Shown here: in pieces, positions 1 through 8,739 of the stretch
How the letters are laid out: every line of letters starts with the position of its first letter
Position numbering within the stretch: the stretch's first letter is position 1
IMG/VR virus record: IMGVR_UViG_3300042544_002482
Coordinates: 1 to 64,000 of that record
DNA: 64,000 nt
DNA from: a virus
Strand: one strand, 5' to 3'
Made by a program: the position numbers and the translations under genes
Notes under the pieces: model-generated
Database searches by the model: none
What the model was told of the DNA's origin: nothing
The model's input: only the letters and a program-made list of their open reading frames with translations

Positions 1-1
1 C

Positions 2-1024
2 GAAATAAGACAACGAGTCCCAATTTTATATTGGCACATTTGGGATAACTTACCAGACCCACAATACAATAGAAACTTCTATGAAAGTTGTGATTGGGTT
101 GGTGGTATTTCTAAACAAACCTACGGTATTGTACATCGTGTTGGTAAAAAAACAGATAAAGTCACATTCAAACCGTTAGAGGATCATCAGATAAGTTATG
201 TTCCACACGGAATTAATCCTGACACATTTAAACCTATAGAAACTATTAGTGAGGAAGTGACTAAGTTTGTTCACGGAGATAAAAAATATGATTTTGTTTT
301 ATTCTATAATAATAGAAACATAAGAAGAAAACAACCTAGTGATGTAATTTATTCATTTAAATTATTCTGTGATATGTTACCGAAAGAAAAAGCCGAGAAA
401 TGTTTATTGTTAATGCACACAGCCTCGGTGGATGAGAATGGAACGGATTTACCTGCGGTTATCGATGACCTTTGTCCTTACAATGTTAGATTCACGGGAG
501 TTAAATTAGAACAGGATAAATTAAATGAGTTTTACAACGTAGTTGACTGTACAATCAACATTGCAAACAACGAAGGATTTGGTTTAACTACCGCAGAATC
601 CTTAATGGCGGGTACACCAATCATTGCAAATGTTACAGGTGGATTACAAGATCAAATGGGTTTTGATTTTACTGAAGACGATTATATCTCAGTAGGTTCT
701 TTACATCATAAAGGTGAGAGAGGTCAAACAAAACATGGAGAATGGGTTTTACCAGTTTGGTCATCAGCGATTAATTTAAATGGTTCAGTACCAACACCAT
801 ATATTTTTGACGATAGAGTTAATAATAATGAGGTTGCCGATGCAATCATGAAAATGTACAAATTTGGTAAAAAGAAAAGAAAAGAAAAAGGATTAAAAGG
901 TAGAGAGTTTATGATTAACAATCTATCAAATAAAATAATGTGTGATAAAATGATTGATGGTATTGATACTACATTAGAAAAATTCACACCAAGAAAAAGA
1001 TTTAACACATACAAAGTAATATGA
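2..1024 (+). CDS. Glycosyltransferase family 4-like, 5'-partial at window edge
   Basis: The frame is already open at base 2, and a GT-B-like VPHGIN segment lies before the first in-frame GTG (257), so the gene starts left of the window. The visible C-terminal half carries EGFGLTTAESLMAG, the E-x7-E signature that holds the nucleotide-sugar donor in GT4 enzymes, followed by a GG loop. The likely role is transfer of a sugar from a nucleotide sugar onto a growing glycan in the cytoplasm. Its last four bases overlap the start of the next gene, which encodes a second GT4 enzyme. The fold call is firm; donor and acceptor are unknown. Confidence 0.88.
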   Translation, partial: EIRQRVPILYWHIWDNLPDPQYNRNFYESCDWVGGISKQTYGIVHRVGKKTDKVTFKPLEDHQISYVPHGINPDTFKPIETISEEVTKFVHGDKKYDFVLFYNNRNIRRKQPSDVIYSFKLFCDMLPKEKAEKCLLLMHTASVDENGTDLPAVIDDLCPYNVRFTGVKLEQDKLNEFYNVVDCTINIANNEGFGLTTAESLMAGTPIIANVTGGLQDQMGFDFTEDDYISVGSLHHKGERGQTKHGEWVLPVWSSAINLNGSVPTPYIFDDRVNNNEVADAIMKMYKFGKKKRKEKGLKGREFMINNLSNKIMCDKMIDGIDTTLEKFTPRKRFNTYKVI

Positions 1025-2277
1025 TTAAACCATTTTTATTATTTAGAGGACCAGTAAAAACAAGAAGTGGGTACGGTGCACATTCAAGAGACTTACTTGA
1101 AGCACTTTATAAAATGGACTTGTTTAATATTAAAATAGACAGTTGTGGATGGGGTAGTACTCCATTTACAGCATTAGAAGAAGGAAATGAATTCCATAAA
1201 TGGATTAACGATAACATCATTACATCCATAACGGAACAACCTGAAATTTATATTCAGGTAACCGTACCTAATGAATTTCAACGAGTTGGTAAATTTAACA
1301 TTGGGGTAACCGCTGGTATTGAAACTACGGTTGCACCTAAAAATTGGGTTGATGGTTGTAATAAGATGGATCACATCATTACCACCTCCACATTTTCTAG
1401 AGATGTTTTGTTACAAACAGTTTACAATGAAACTGAAAATACTACAGGTAAGTTAATTAAACAACATCGTATAGAAAAACCGATATCGGTATTATTTGAA
1501 GGTGTAGATACATCCATTTATAATAACGAATATAAAGGTATCGATGTTGATATTACGGAAGATTTTGCGTATCTTTTTGTGGGTCATTGGTTGAAAGGTG
1601 ATTTGGGTCAGGACCGTAAAGATGTGGGGATGTTAATTAGATGTTTCGTGGAAGCATTTAAAGATGAAGAGGTTAAACCTGCTTTAGTTCTTAAGACATC
1701 GTCAGCATCTTTCTCAGTTAAACAAAGAGAAGAATTTAGGAAAAAGATTGAAGATATTGTTAAACAGAGTGACACCACCACACCTCCATCAATTTATCTT
1801 CTATTTGGTGAATTAACCAATGGTGAAATGAATGAACTTTATAACCACCCAAAAATTAAATCTATGGTTTCATTAACGAAAGGTGAAGGATTTGGTAGAC
1901 CGTTATTAGAATTTACAATGACGGGTAAACCTGTAATTGCATCTAATTGGTCTGGTCATAAGGATTTCCTACCAATGGATAAGGCAATAATGGTTGGCGG
2001 TAAATTAACTGAGGTTCATGATTCGGTAATTGATGACTTTATTATTAAAGGTTCTAAATGGTTCACGGCTAACTATAACGAATTTGTTGAGGTGTTAAAG
2101 TTGGTACAAAAAGACTATGATAAGTTTCTACAGAAATCAGAATCACTTAGAGAGTTTAACTCTGAAAATTTTACGTTAGATAAAATGAAAGACAAGTTTG
2201 AATCTATCTTAAAACAAAATACAGTTCAATCAAAAGAACATAAATTGGTCTTACCAAAATTAACAAAAGTTAACTAA
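1021..2277 (+). CDS. Glycosyltransferase family 4-like
   Basis: A 418-residue protein of normal length for a GT-B enzyme. The N-terminal half opens with RSGYGAHSRDLLEAL, a glycine-rich acceptor-side loop. The C-terminal half has GEGFGRPLLEFTMTGKPVI, containing the E-x7-E donor-binding motif. ATG at 1021 overlaps the preceding gene by four bases, and the stop at 2275-2277 overlaps the next start by one base, so translation is probably coupled. It is paralogous in fold to the preceding gene but clearly diverged. It probably adds one sugar in the glycan made by this operon; substrate not readable. Confidence 0.88.
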   Translation: MIKPFLLFRGPVKTRSGYGAHSRDLLEALYKMDLFNIKIDSCGWGSTPFTALEEGNEFHKWINDNIITSITEQPEIYIQVTVPNEFQRVGKFNIGVTAGIETTVAPKNWVDGCNKMDHIITTSTFSRDVLLQTVYNETENTTGKLIKQHRIEKPISVLFEGVDTSIYNNEYKGIDVDITEDFAYLFVGHWLKGDLGQDRKDVGMLIRCFVEAFKDEEVKPALVLKTSSASFSVKQREEFRKKIEDIVKQSDTTTPPSIYLLFGELTNGEMNELYNHPKIKSMVSLTKGEGFGRPLLEFTMTGKPVIASNWSGHKDFLPMDKAIMVGGKLTEVHDSVIDDFIIKGSKWFTANYNEFVEVLKLVQKDYDKFLQKSESLREFNSENFTLDKMKDKFESILKQNTVQSKEHKLVLPKLTKVN

Positions 2278-2528
2278 TGACATTCAAGTTCTTTACTGGT
2301 AAACAAGATATGTTTTTAAATTTAGAACCCACTCAATTATTAACATTAAGAAGACCTGAAACAATTAATGATGTTGAGTTTTGTTTTCAATTCGACAACG
2401 AGGAACCCGTGGTATTTGCAACAGGGCCAAATGAATGTCATATTCGTTTAAGTCCAACAACTAATAGTAATATGTCATTTAATGATGATGGTAGAATTTT
2501 TAAATTATTCGCTAGAGAAAGACAATGA
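2277..2528 (+). CDS. Small protein of unknown function
   Basis: An 83-residue ORF inside the glycan operon. It overlaps its upstream neighbour by one base and its downstream neighbour by four, and this packing is the main support that it is real. No signal peptide, membrane segment or cysteine cluster is seen. The sequence alternates short hydrophobic strands with polar turns and probably forms a small beta-rich domain. I do not recognise a family. It sits beside a gene resembling a capsid-protein segment, so a structural role is as plausible as one in glycan synthesis. Confidence 0.6.
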   Translation: MTFKFFTGKQDMFLNLEPTQLLTLRRPETINDVEFCFQFDNEEPVVFATGPNECHIRLSPTTNSNMSFNDDGRIFKLFARERQ

Positions 2529-2734
2529 GAAACTTCACATTTTTTAAAGGGTTTTCTAAACCAACATTAACCGCATCCTGGACTACTGAAGTGTCAGATG
2601 ATTTGATTAATTATAATACAGTTAACGCGGAACAAGAACTAACAAGAATGTTATCAGCGGAAATTGCCAGAACCATAGATGAAGATATATTAAGAAGATT
2701 AACAAGAGAAATAAACGGAGGATTAAGAGCATAA
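2525..2734 (+). CDS. Small protein resembling a segment of T4-type major capsid protein
   Basis: A 69-residue ORF starting at ATG 2525 and overlapping the preceding gene by four bases. Its C-terminal half, NAEQELTRMLSAEIARTID and onward, follows the pattern AE-x-EL-x3-LS-x-EI-x3-I-x-x-E. This is characteristic of a helix in T4-like gp23 capsid proteins, recalled from cyanophage sequences and not searched here. The protein is far too short to be a capsid subunit (usually over 400 residues). It may be a detached capsid-derived peptide, a small decoration or scaffold protein, or a chance helical likeness. It ends two bases before the next start. Confidence 0.55.
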   Translation: MRNFTFFKGFSKPTLTASWTTEVSDDLINYNTVNAEQELTRMLSAEIARTIDEDILRRLTREINGGLRA

Positions 2735-2735
2735 T

Positions 2736-3581
2736 ATGAAAATTTTAGTAACAGGGGGAGCGGGGTTCATTGGAACCAACCTAATTAAAAGATTAGTATC
2801 TGAAGGACATAATGTAGAGTCTATTGACAACTACGATAGTGGGTTAGTATCTAATCACGTAGATGGATGTAACTACCATACGGGAGACATTGAATCGATT
2901 GATTTAATGGATAAAGACTTTGATATGATTTATCATTTAGCGGGATTAAGTAGAATCCAACCATCGTTTAAAAATCCAACAGAAACTTTCAGAGTTAATA
3001 CAATTGGTACTGAAAGTGTTTGTTCGTTTGCAAAGAAAATAAATGCTAAGGTTGTTTATGCAGGTTCGTCGTCGAGATGGCACGACCCATTTCAATCACC
3101 ATACGCTTGTTATAAACATATGGGTGAAGAGATTTGTAAAATGTATAGAAAGGTTTACGGTATGGATATTGAAATCGTTAGGTTTTATAATGTTTATGGA
3201 CCAAATGAAATTGTGAATGGTGATTGGGCTGCGGTTATTGGTATATGGAGAAGACAAGTTATGAATGGTGAACCAATTACTATTGTTGGAGATGGGAATC
3301 AAAGAAGAGATTTCACTCACGTTATTGACATTGTGGATGGATTATATCGAGTGGGTATTAATAATGAAAAACACGAGGACGCTTGGGAACTAGGTACTGG
3401 TACAAACTACTCCATTCTTGAAGTTTATGAAATCTTTAAAGAAAAGTTTGGGTGTGAGAAGTTACACATTGAAGATCAGAAAGGTAACTACCGCATAACT
3501 CTACGTGAAAATAATGATGCGATTGACCGTTTAGGTTGGTCACCAGAAAATAGATTAAAAAATTATATAGATAGTTTATGA
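2736..3581 (+). CDS. NAD-dependent epimerase/dehydratase (extended SDR)
   Basis: A 281-residue extended short-chain dehydrogenase/reductase. The N-terminal TGGAGFIGTNL is the NAD(P)-binding glycine-rich loop; SPYACYKHMGEE carries the catalytic Y-x3-K pair; GSSSRWHDP supplies the nearby serines. This family interconverts nucleotide sugars such as UDP-glucose/UDP-galactose or dTDP-/GDP-sugars. It is somewhat shorter than a typical GalE (about 330), so its C-terminal substrate domain is trimmed. With UDP-galactopyranose mutase in the same operon, supply of a UDP-hexose precursor is an attractive role but remains inference. ATG 2736 follows the previous stop by one base. Confidence 0.85.
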   Translation: MKILVTGGAGFIGTNLIKRLVSEGHNVESIDNYDSGLVSNHVDGCNYHTGDIESIDLMDKDFDMIYHLAGLSRIQPSFKNPTETFRVNTIGTESVCSFAKKINAKVVYAGSSSRWHDPFQSPYACYKHMGEEICKMYRKVYGMDIEIVRFYNVYGPNEIVNGDWAAVIGIWRRQVMNGEPITIVGDGNQRRDFTHVIDIVDGLYRVGINNEKHEDAWELGTGTNYSILEVYEIFKEKFGCEKLHIEDQKGNYRITLRENNDAIDRLGWSPENRLKNYIDSL

Positions 3582-4201
3582 AAATAAGTTTTGCTATAAC
3601 TGTTTCCAAAGAGTTAAATGAGATTAAACAATTAGTTCCATTTTTATTAAAACATAAACGACCTCAAGATGAGATTGTTATTTTGTTTGACCAAAAAAAT
3701 GGTGAACAAGATGTTCTTGATTTTTTATTACCGTATAATAAATTACCAAATGTTCAGACTTGGAGAGGTTTGGATTTCGATTATAACTTTGCCGATTGGA
3801 AGAATAAATTAAATTCCTATTGTGTTGGTGATTATATATTTCAATTGGACGCGGATGAAATGATTAGTGAATATATGGTAAAGAATGTTAATGAAATTAT
3901 CTCTATGAATGAGGAAGTTGAATTATTTTTTCTTCCTAGAATAAACCTAGTGGATGGGATAACCCAAGACCACATTGATAAGTGGAATTGGAGAGTTGAC
4001 GATTTAGGTAGAATTAATTTTCCAGACTTTCAAGGTAGAATTTACAAGAAAGGTATGGAATGGATGGGAAGAGTTCACGAAAGAATCGTGGGTGTAAAAT
4101 ACTATTCACTACTACCGTCAGATGAAGAATCGTATTGTATTAAACATTACAAAAACATAACTAAACAAGAACAACAAAACGATTTATATAGTAGAATATG
4201 A
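3578..4201 (+). CDS. Glycosyltransferase family 2-like
   Basis: A 207-residue GT-A-fold protein. The N-terminal beta strand leads into a short nucleotide-binding region, and QLDADEMI (DAD at residues 91-93) is the D-x-D metal and nucleotide-sugar site. A central RINFPDFQGRIYKKG segment resembles the acceptor side of GT2 proteins in this class. It is shorter than many GT2 enzymes (about 250-300), so it is a minimal catalytic domain. Start and stop overlap the neighbouring genes by four bases each. Donor and acceptor cannot be read from the sequence. Confidence 0.8.
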   Translation: MKISFAITVSKELNEIKQLVPFLLKHKRPQDEIVILFDQKNGEQDVLDFLLPYNKLPNVQTWRGLDFDYNFADWKNKLNSYCVGDYIFQLDADEMISEYMVKNVNEIISMNEEVELFFLPRINLVDGITQDHIDKWNWRVDDLGRINFPDFQGRIYKKGMEWMGRVHERIVGVKYYSLLPSDEESYCIKHYKNITKQEQQNDLYSRI

Positions 4202-4746
4202 AACTAGAAGAAATATACAATCAAAGATGTTCAACTCCATCGGACATTAATGAACACTTACCAACATTGAAGAAATACGCTGAGGAGTGTGACCACATTA
4301 CCGAAATGGGAGTTAGATGGGTGGTATCAACTTACGCCTTTATGATGGGGGGACCTAAAAAATTAATATCAATTGACATTAACCCCGTTGAAAAACACGG
4401 AATTAAAGTTGAAGACTTAGTTGAATTGGCCAAAGAAAAAAATGTTGATTTTGAATTTCAATTAGGTGACACTACTGTAATTGAAATTGATGAAACTGAT
4501 TTTCTTTTTATTGATACTTGGCACGTTTACCAACAATTAAAAACAGAATTAACACTACACGGTAATAAAGCTAGAAAATACATTGGATTCCACGACACTA
4601 CAATATTTGAAACTAAAGGGGAAAATGGTCATCCTGGTTTATGGCCCGCAATTGAAGAGTTCTTATCTGAAAACCCCCATTGGTTAGTCCACGAAAGGTT
4701 TACAAATAACAACGGATTAACTATATTAAAGAGAAATGAAGATTGA
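4198..4746 (+). CDS. Class I SAM methyltransferase-like protein
   Basis: A 182-residue Rossmann-type protein resembling the Methyltransf_24/CmcI group. The SAM-loop equivalent is TEMGVRW, with E-x-G-V in place of a classical G-x-G-x-G; then ISIDINP with the acidic residue after strand 2; then FLFIDTWHVYQQLKTEL and YIGFHDTT. These late motifs are typical of sugar O-methyltransferases and macrocin-type enzymes. It probably methylates a glycan or glycosylated intermediate made by this operon. It overlaps upstream by four and downstream by eleven bases. Catalysis is inferred; some family members have lost it. Confidence 0.72.
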   Translation: MKLEEIYNQRCSTPSDINEHLPTLKKYAEECDHITEMGVRWVVSTYAFMMGGPKKLISIDINPVEKHGIKVEDLVELAKEKNVDFEFQLGDTTVIEIDETDFLFIDTWHVYQQLKTELTLHGNKARKYIGFHDTTIFETKGENGHPGLWPAIEEFLSENPHWLVHERFTNNNGLTILKRNED

Positions 4747-5314
4747 GTTTATAATACCAACCTATAATAGGGTACATCACTTAATGACTATTATTAGTTC
4801 AATATTTGCTCAAACTAATCCAAATTGGTCTATACATGTTGTTGCTGATTGTCCACCTGAAGGTACTTTAGACAAAATCATGAATTTTTATAAAGATAGT
4901 GATAAAATAAAATTCACAATTTTAGAAAAAAGGTATAACGATTGGGGACATACTCCAAGAAATTATGGATTAAAAAACTCTAAAGAAGAGTGGGTTATTA
5001 TGACGGGAGAGGATAACTACTACGTTCCTACTTTTGTTGAGGAATTTTTAAAAGTTGCAACTCACAACACCATATTTGTTTATTGTAATATGGTTCATAA
5101 TTGGAAAAATAAGGATTATGTTGCAATTAAATCTCAACCAATATTAGGTCATATTGATATTGGTAATTTTATGGTTAAAAAAAGATTAGCTAAAGATATG
5201 GAATTAGACGTAACGAAAATAAACGCTGATGGATTATTTGTTGAGGATTACCTAACTCAATATCCATTTGGTAAAAGAAAAATAATAAAAAAATATCTAT
5301 ATGTCCACAATTAA
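4736..5314 (+). CDS. Glycosyltransferase family 2-like
   Basis: A 192-residue GT-A protein opening with the classical GT2 strand and loop IIPTYNR. The donor-site D-x-D is represented by GEDNYY (residues 91-96), an acidic variant also seen in functional GT2 enzymes. HTPRNYGLKNSKEEW follows the usual GT2 pattern before that motif. It is a compact catalytic domain without membrane segments. The start lies inside the end of the methyltransferase-like gene and the stop inside the next glycosyltransferase gene, so the three are probably translated together. Substrates unknown. Confidence 0.82.
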   Translation: MKIEFIIPTYNRVHHLMTIISSIFAQTNPNWSIHVVADCPPEGTLDKIMNFYKDSDKIKFTILEKRYNDWGHTPRNYGLKNSKEEWVIMTGEDNYYVPTFVEEFLKVATHNTIFVYCNMVHNWKNKDYVAIKSQPILGHIDIGNFMVKKRLAKDMELDVTKINADGLFVEDYLTQYPFGKRKIIKKYLYVHN

Positions 5315-6071
5315 AAAGAAATGTGCAGTTTTTACTATTGTAAAGAATGAAAATTACTTCTTACCAATATGGTTAAAACATTATAAAAAATACTTTAATA
5401 ACGATGACATTTACATCTTAAATCATCAATCTACAGATGGTTCAACAGAAGGTTTAGATGTTAATGTTGAATTGATTGTAAACGAATTGGCTTTTGATCA
5501 CCAATGGTTGGTTGACACCGTTCAAAATTTTCAAGTTAAATTGCTTGAAGAATATGAATCAGTTTTATTTGCGGAATCGGATGAATTGATTTACACATTA
5601 GGTAAACCTTTAAATGAAGTTATTGATGAATTTTTATTAGATACCCTATCTATAGTACAAACCTGTACCGCTAAGGAGGTAATGGAGAACATTGGGGTTG
5701 AAAAAGAATTAGAACCAGGTGATGAGATATTCAAACATAGAAATCAATGGTTTAATGATCCGATATACCACAAAACATTATTATCAAAGATACCAATTAA
5801 ATGGGTTTGGGGTTTTCACTTCAGTCAGAATACTAAGGTTGATAAGAAATACAATTTACAACTTGTTCATTTACATAGATGTGATTTTAATTTTATGTTA
5901 AAGAGACACGAAGAAAGAGCAACCAAATGGAATTTAAAGAATGATGGCGATGGTATCGGTTTCCAACATAGAATAGGTGATAGGGAAGGTGTTTTAAAAT
6001 ATTTTAACAACATAGGAAGTAAATTAGAAATAATTCCACAAGAACATAAAGACGCATTAAATGGTATATGA
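5301..6071 (+). CDS. Glycosyltransferase family 2/92-like
   Basis: A 256-residue protein with the opening FTIVKNENYFLPIWLKHY, diagnostic of the Glyco_tranf_2_4/GT92-like group in which a KNE motif precedes the acceptor-side helix. It continues with NHQSTDGSTEGL and the acidic site FAESDELIY in place of D-x-D. A histidine-rich stretch, LVHLHRCDFNFMLKRHEE, follows near residue 195. It overlaps the previous gene by 14 bases. It is similar in style to the gene at 47557-48408. It probably adds a hexose to the operon's glycan; specificity cannot be read. Confidence 0.8.
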   Translation: MSTIKKKCAVFTIVKNENYFLPIWLKHYKKYFNNDDIYILNHQSTDGSTEGLDVNVELIVNELAFDHQWLVDTVQNFQVKLLEEYESVLFAESDELIYTLGKPLNEVIDEFLLDTLSIVQTCTAKEVMENIGVEKELEPGDEIFKHRNQWFNDPIYHKTLLSKIPIKWVWGFHFSQNTKVDKKYNLQLVHLHRCDFNFMLKRHEERATKWNLKNDGDGIGFQHRIGDREGVLKYFNNIGSKLEIIPQEHKDALNGI

Positions 6072-6087
6072 TTAAAAAAATTTTTAT

Positions 6088-6510
6088 ATGGAGATAGACC
6101 ACCCATTTAAACCTAGAGAATGTATAGATAAGAAACCAACATTAATGATATTAAAGGGTAAGTCAATGGTTGGTAAAACAAATTTAGGTTTTTTATTGAA
6201 AAACACACCTAATTCATATTATGTTAGTTTAGATCAATTAACATTAGACGAAAATTTACCTATCGATCGTATTAAAAATTTTAAAAATAAATTAGGGTAC
6301 GATTTTGCATCTAAATCAATAAATCAATTTTATGATATTGTTTTTAAATATAAACTAGTTTTTATTGATTACTGTTTTGATTTCATTTCAAATAAACAAT
6401 TTGATTTATATTTGTTTGACAGTACATATTTCAATAATGAGGAGTTTTTAAATGACTTTATCAAAAAATTTGAAGATAAATATTATATATGGGTCACAAC
6501 TAGACCTTAA
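6088..6510 (+). CDS. Small P-loop NTPase/kinase-like protein
   Basis: A 140-residue protein with a Walker A motif GKSMVGKT at residues 24-31 and a hydrophobic strand LVFIDYCFDF near residue 90 that could serve as Walker B. No sensor or lid motif is clear, so it may be a small kinase of the gluconate/APS-kinase type or a nucleotide-binding regulatory protein. I cannot name its substrate. It stands in a short gap between a glycosyltransferase and UDP-galactopyranose mutase and is transcribed with them. An upstream ATG at 6068 gives only a short frame that stops quickly, so ATG 6088 is preferred. Confidence 0.6.
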   Translation: MEIDHPFKPRECIDKKPTLMILKGKSMVGKTNLGFLLKNTPNSYYVSLDQLTLDENLPIDRIKNFKNKLGYDFASKSINQFYDIVFKYKLVFIDYCFDFISNKQFDLYLFDSTYFNNEEFLNDFIKKFEDKYYIWVTTRP

Positions 6511-6521
6511 AAAAAGAATAA

Positions 6522-7616
6522 ATGAAATACGATTATTTAATTGTAGGTTCTGGATTTTTTGGTTCAATATGTGCATACGAACTTAATAAAATCGGGAAAA
6601 AAGTTTTAGTTATTGATTCGAGAAATCATATAGGTGGTAATTGTCACACCGAAAATAAAGATGGTATCAATGTCCACACATATGGTCCTCACGTGTTCCA
6701 CACATCTAATGAAGAGGTATGGAAATGGATTAATCAATTCGTTGAATTTAATAACTTTAGATTGAACCCGGTTGCAAATTATAAAGATGAATTATATTCT
6801 TTACCTTTTAATATGTGGACATTCAATAAGTTATGGAACGTTACAACTCCAGAACAAGTTAAACTTATTATTGAGAGTCAATCTAAAGAAATTGGTGAAC
6901 CTACTAACTTAGAAGAACAAGCAATTAAGTTGGTTGGAAAAGACGTTTACGAGAAACTAATCAAAGGGTACACAACAAAACAATGGAAGAAAGACCCAAA
7001 AGAATTGCCAAAAGAAATTATAACTAGATTACCGGTTAGATTTACATTTGACGGTAACTACTTCAATGACAAATATCAAGGTATTCCAATTGGTGGGTAC
7101 ACTCAAATATTTGAAAAACTATTGAATGGTATTGAAGTGAGGTTAGGTGTTGATTATTTTAAAGATGAATTACCTGAACACACTAAAGTAATTTACACTG
7201 GACCGATTGACAGGTTCTTTGATTATAAATTTGGTGAGTTGGAATATAAAACAACTAGGTTTGAACATAAACATTTTGAAACATCGAATTATCAAGGAAC
7301 TCCACTTATGAACTATACCGAACAGGAAATAGAACATACTAGAGTAATTGAACATAAACACTTTGAAAGTGTCGACACGCCAACGACTTGGGTTTCTTGG
7401 GAATATCCTCACACATATAAAGCAGGTGAGACAGAACCATACTATCCTGTGAACGATAAAACGAATACTGAGATATATTCAAAATATAAAGAAGAAGCGA
7501 ATAAACTAGATGATAAGATTTTATTCGGTGGTAGGTTGGCGGAATACAAATACTATGATATGCATCAAGTAATTGCATCGGCATTAGATTTTATAAATAA
7601 AGAAATTAATAAATGA
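6522..7616 (+). CDS. glf: UDP-galactopyranose mutase
   Basis: A 364-residue flavoprotein of normal family length. The N-terminus has the FAD dinucleotide-binding fold (LIVGSGFFGSICAYEL), then IDSRNHIGGNCHT and YGPHVFHTSNEEVW, both hallmark Glf motifs. GYTTKQWKKDP lies in the substrate-binding lid region. The enzyme interconverts UDP-galactopyranose and UDP-galactofuranose through a flavin-sugar adduct and needs reduced FAD. It implies that a glycan made under phage control contains galactofuranose. The adjacent GT2 gene, overlapping by four bases, is a natural candidate for the matching transferase. Confidence 0.95.
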   Translation: MKYDYLIVGSGFFGSICAYELNKIGKKVLVIDSRNHIGGNCHTENKDGINVHTYGPHVFHTSNEEVWKWINQFVEFNNFRLNPVANYKDELYSLPFNMWTFNKLWNVTTPEQVKLIIESQSKEIGEPTNLEEQAIKLVGKDVYEKLIKGYTTKQWKKDPKELPKEIITRLPVRFTFDGNYFNDKYQGIPIGGYTQIFEKLLNGIEVRLGVDYFKDELPEHTKVIYTGPIDRFFDYKFGELEYKTTRFEHKHFETSNYQGTPLMNYTEQEIEHTRVIEHKHFESVDTPTTWVSWEYPHTYKAGETEPYYPVNDKTNTEIYSKYKEEANKLDDKILFGGRLAEYKYYDMHQVIASALDFINKEINK

Positions 7617-8725
7617 ATATAACATTCGTATTAGCGGTATTAAATAAATTAGATTTAACGAAGGATTGTTATAATCATTTACGTAAACTATATCCTGAAA
7701 CACCATTAGTAATTAGTAGTGGTGGATCTTCAGATGGAACTAAAGAATGGTTAGAATCTTTGGACGATGAGTATGTTTCATATTTTCACGATGATGAAAG
7801 GTTAACATTTTCTGACACCTATAACGCCGGTATTAAATTAGTTGACACGGAGAAGTTGGTGTTGATTCATAATGATATGGTAATCGGTGAACAATTCTTA
7901 GAGAACTTAGATAGGTTATTGGATGAGAACCCGAACACTTTACTATCGTATACCACAATCGAACCTCCTATCTTTAAAGGTCATAAGAGACCTGGTAAAG
8001 TGTTATTAGATTTAGGTTCATCATTCCACAATTTCAACCATACATTATTTGAACAATACGTTCAAGAGAATAAGGATAACTGCAACATATATGATGGTGC
8101 TGTTTTCTTTATGAGTGGGTTCAAGAAAATGTTTGATGACATTGGTGGTTTCGATGGGTTTAGTTTTGTTCCATGTTTCTGCGAAGATGATGATTTTCTA
8201 ATTCGTGCGAAACTAAAAGGGTATCAACTTAAAACCACGGACTGTGCAATCACTTATCATTTTGTTTCGCAAACATCTAGATTCAGTGATGACTATAGAG
8301 ACCAAAGAAAAATATATGAGGTTTGTTCAAATAGAAACTTCGTTAGGAAATGGGGGTTACCATTCTCAGCGTTTAATGAGATTAGGTATTGGGAAGAGAA
8401 GGAATTTAAATATAAAACCTTCTCAATGGGATTAACAACTAGAAATAAGAGTAGGATGTATGAGATTGAATTATTCTTCGATAAAATCGATTTAGGGGAC
8501 ATTCCTGAGGATTATATTGAGAATGAACAAAAGAATACACGATATGATTTAAGGTCGAAATTTACCCTTACAGACACCGTTGACGTAATGATTTATGAAA
8601 CCGCTCCATTCACAGATGAAGACATCTATACTTTGAACCGATTAAGGTTATCTTTACCTCTTTATGAACCCGGACAATACAATATAGGTAATATGTTAAT
8701 AGAAATAAAAAAGGAGATTAATTAG
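7613..8725 (+). CDS. Glycosyltransferase family 2, possible galactofuranosyltransferase
   Basis: A 370-residue GT-A enzyme. VLAVLNKLDLTKDCYNHL opens the fold; SSGGSSDGTKEWL is the nucleotide loop; LIHNDMVIG is the HND variant of D-x-D; CEDDDFLIRAKLKGY is the catalytic ED-x-D region typical of GT2 enzymes of the rhamnosyl/galactofuranosyl type. About 120 extra C-terminal residues follow. It directly follows and overlaps glf by four bases, which suggests but does not prove use of UDP-galactofuranose. Its TAG stop (8723-8725) lies in the loop of the terminator hairpin shared with the opposing gene. Confidence 0.85.
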   Translation: MNITFVLAVLNKLDLTKDCYNHLRKLYPETPLVISSGGSSDGTKEWLESLDDEYVSYFHDDERLTFSDTYNAGIKLVDTEKLVLIHNDMVIGEQFLENLDRLLDENPNTLLSYTTIEPPIFKGHKRPGKVLLDLGSSFHNFNHTLFEQYVQENKDNCNIYDGAVFFMSGFKKMFDDIGGFDGFSFVPCFCEDDDFLIRAKLKGYQLKTTDCAITYHFVSQTSRFSDDYRDQRKIYEVCSNRNFVRKWGLPFSAFNEIRYWEEKEFKYKTFSMGLTTRNKSRMYEIELFFDKIDLGDIPEDYIENEQKNTRYDLRSKFTLTDTVDVMIYETAPFTDEDIYTLNRLRLSLPLYEPGQYNIGNMLIEIKKEIN

Positions 8726-8739
8726 CTCCTTCTTTTTTT
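8711..8739. terminator. Bidirectional rho-independent terminator between converging genes
   Basis: AAGGAG (8711-8716) pairs with CTCCTT (8726-8731) around a 9-base loop. On the + strand it is followed after one base by seven T (8733-8739). On the - strand the stem runs into six T. The stop codons of both converging genes (TAG at 8723-8725; TAA read from 8718-8720) fall inside the loop, so one short element ends two transcripts. Confidence 0.8.

Noticed and set aside
257-1024. GTG 257 as the true start of the first gene
   Set aside because: The frame continues upstream to the window edge with glycosyltransferase-like sequence, so the gene is 5'-truncated by the window.
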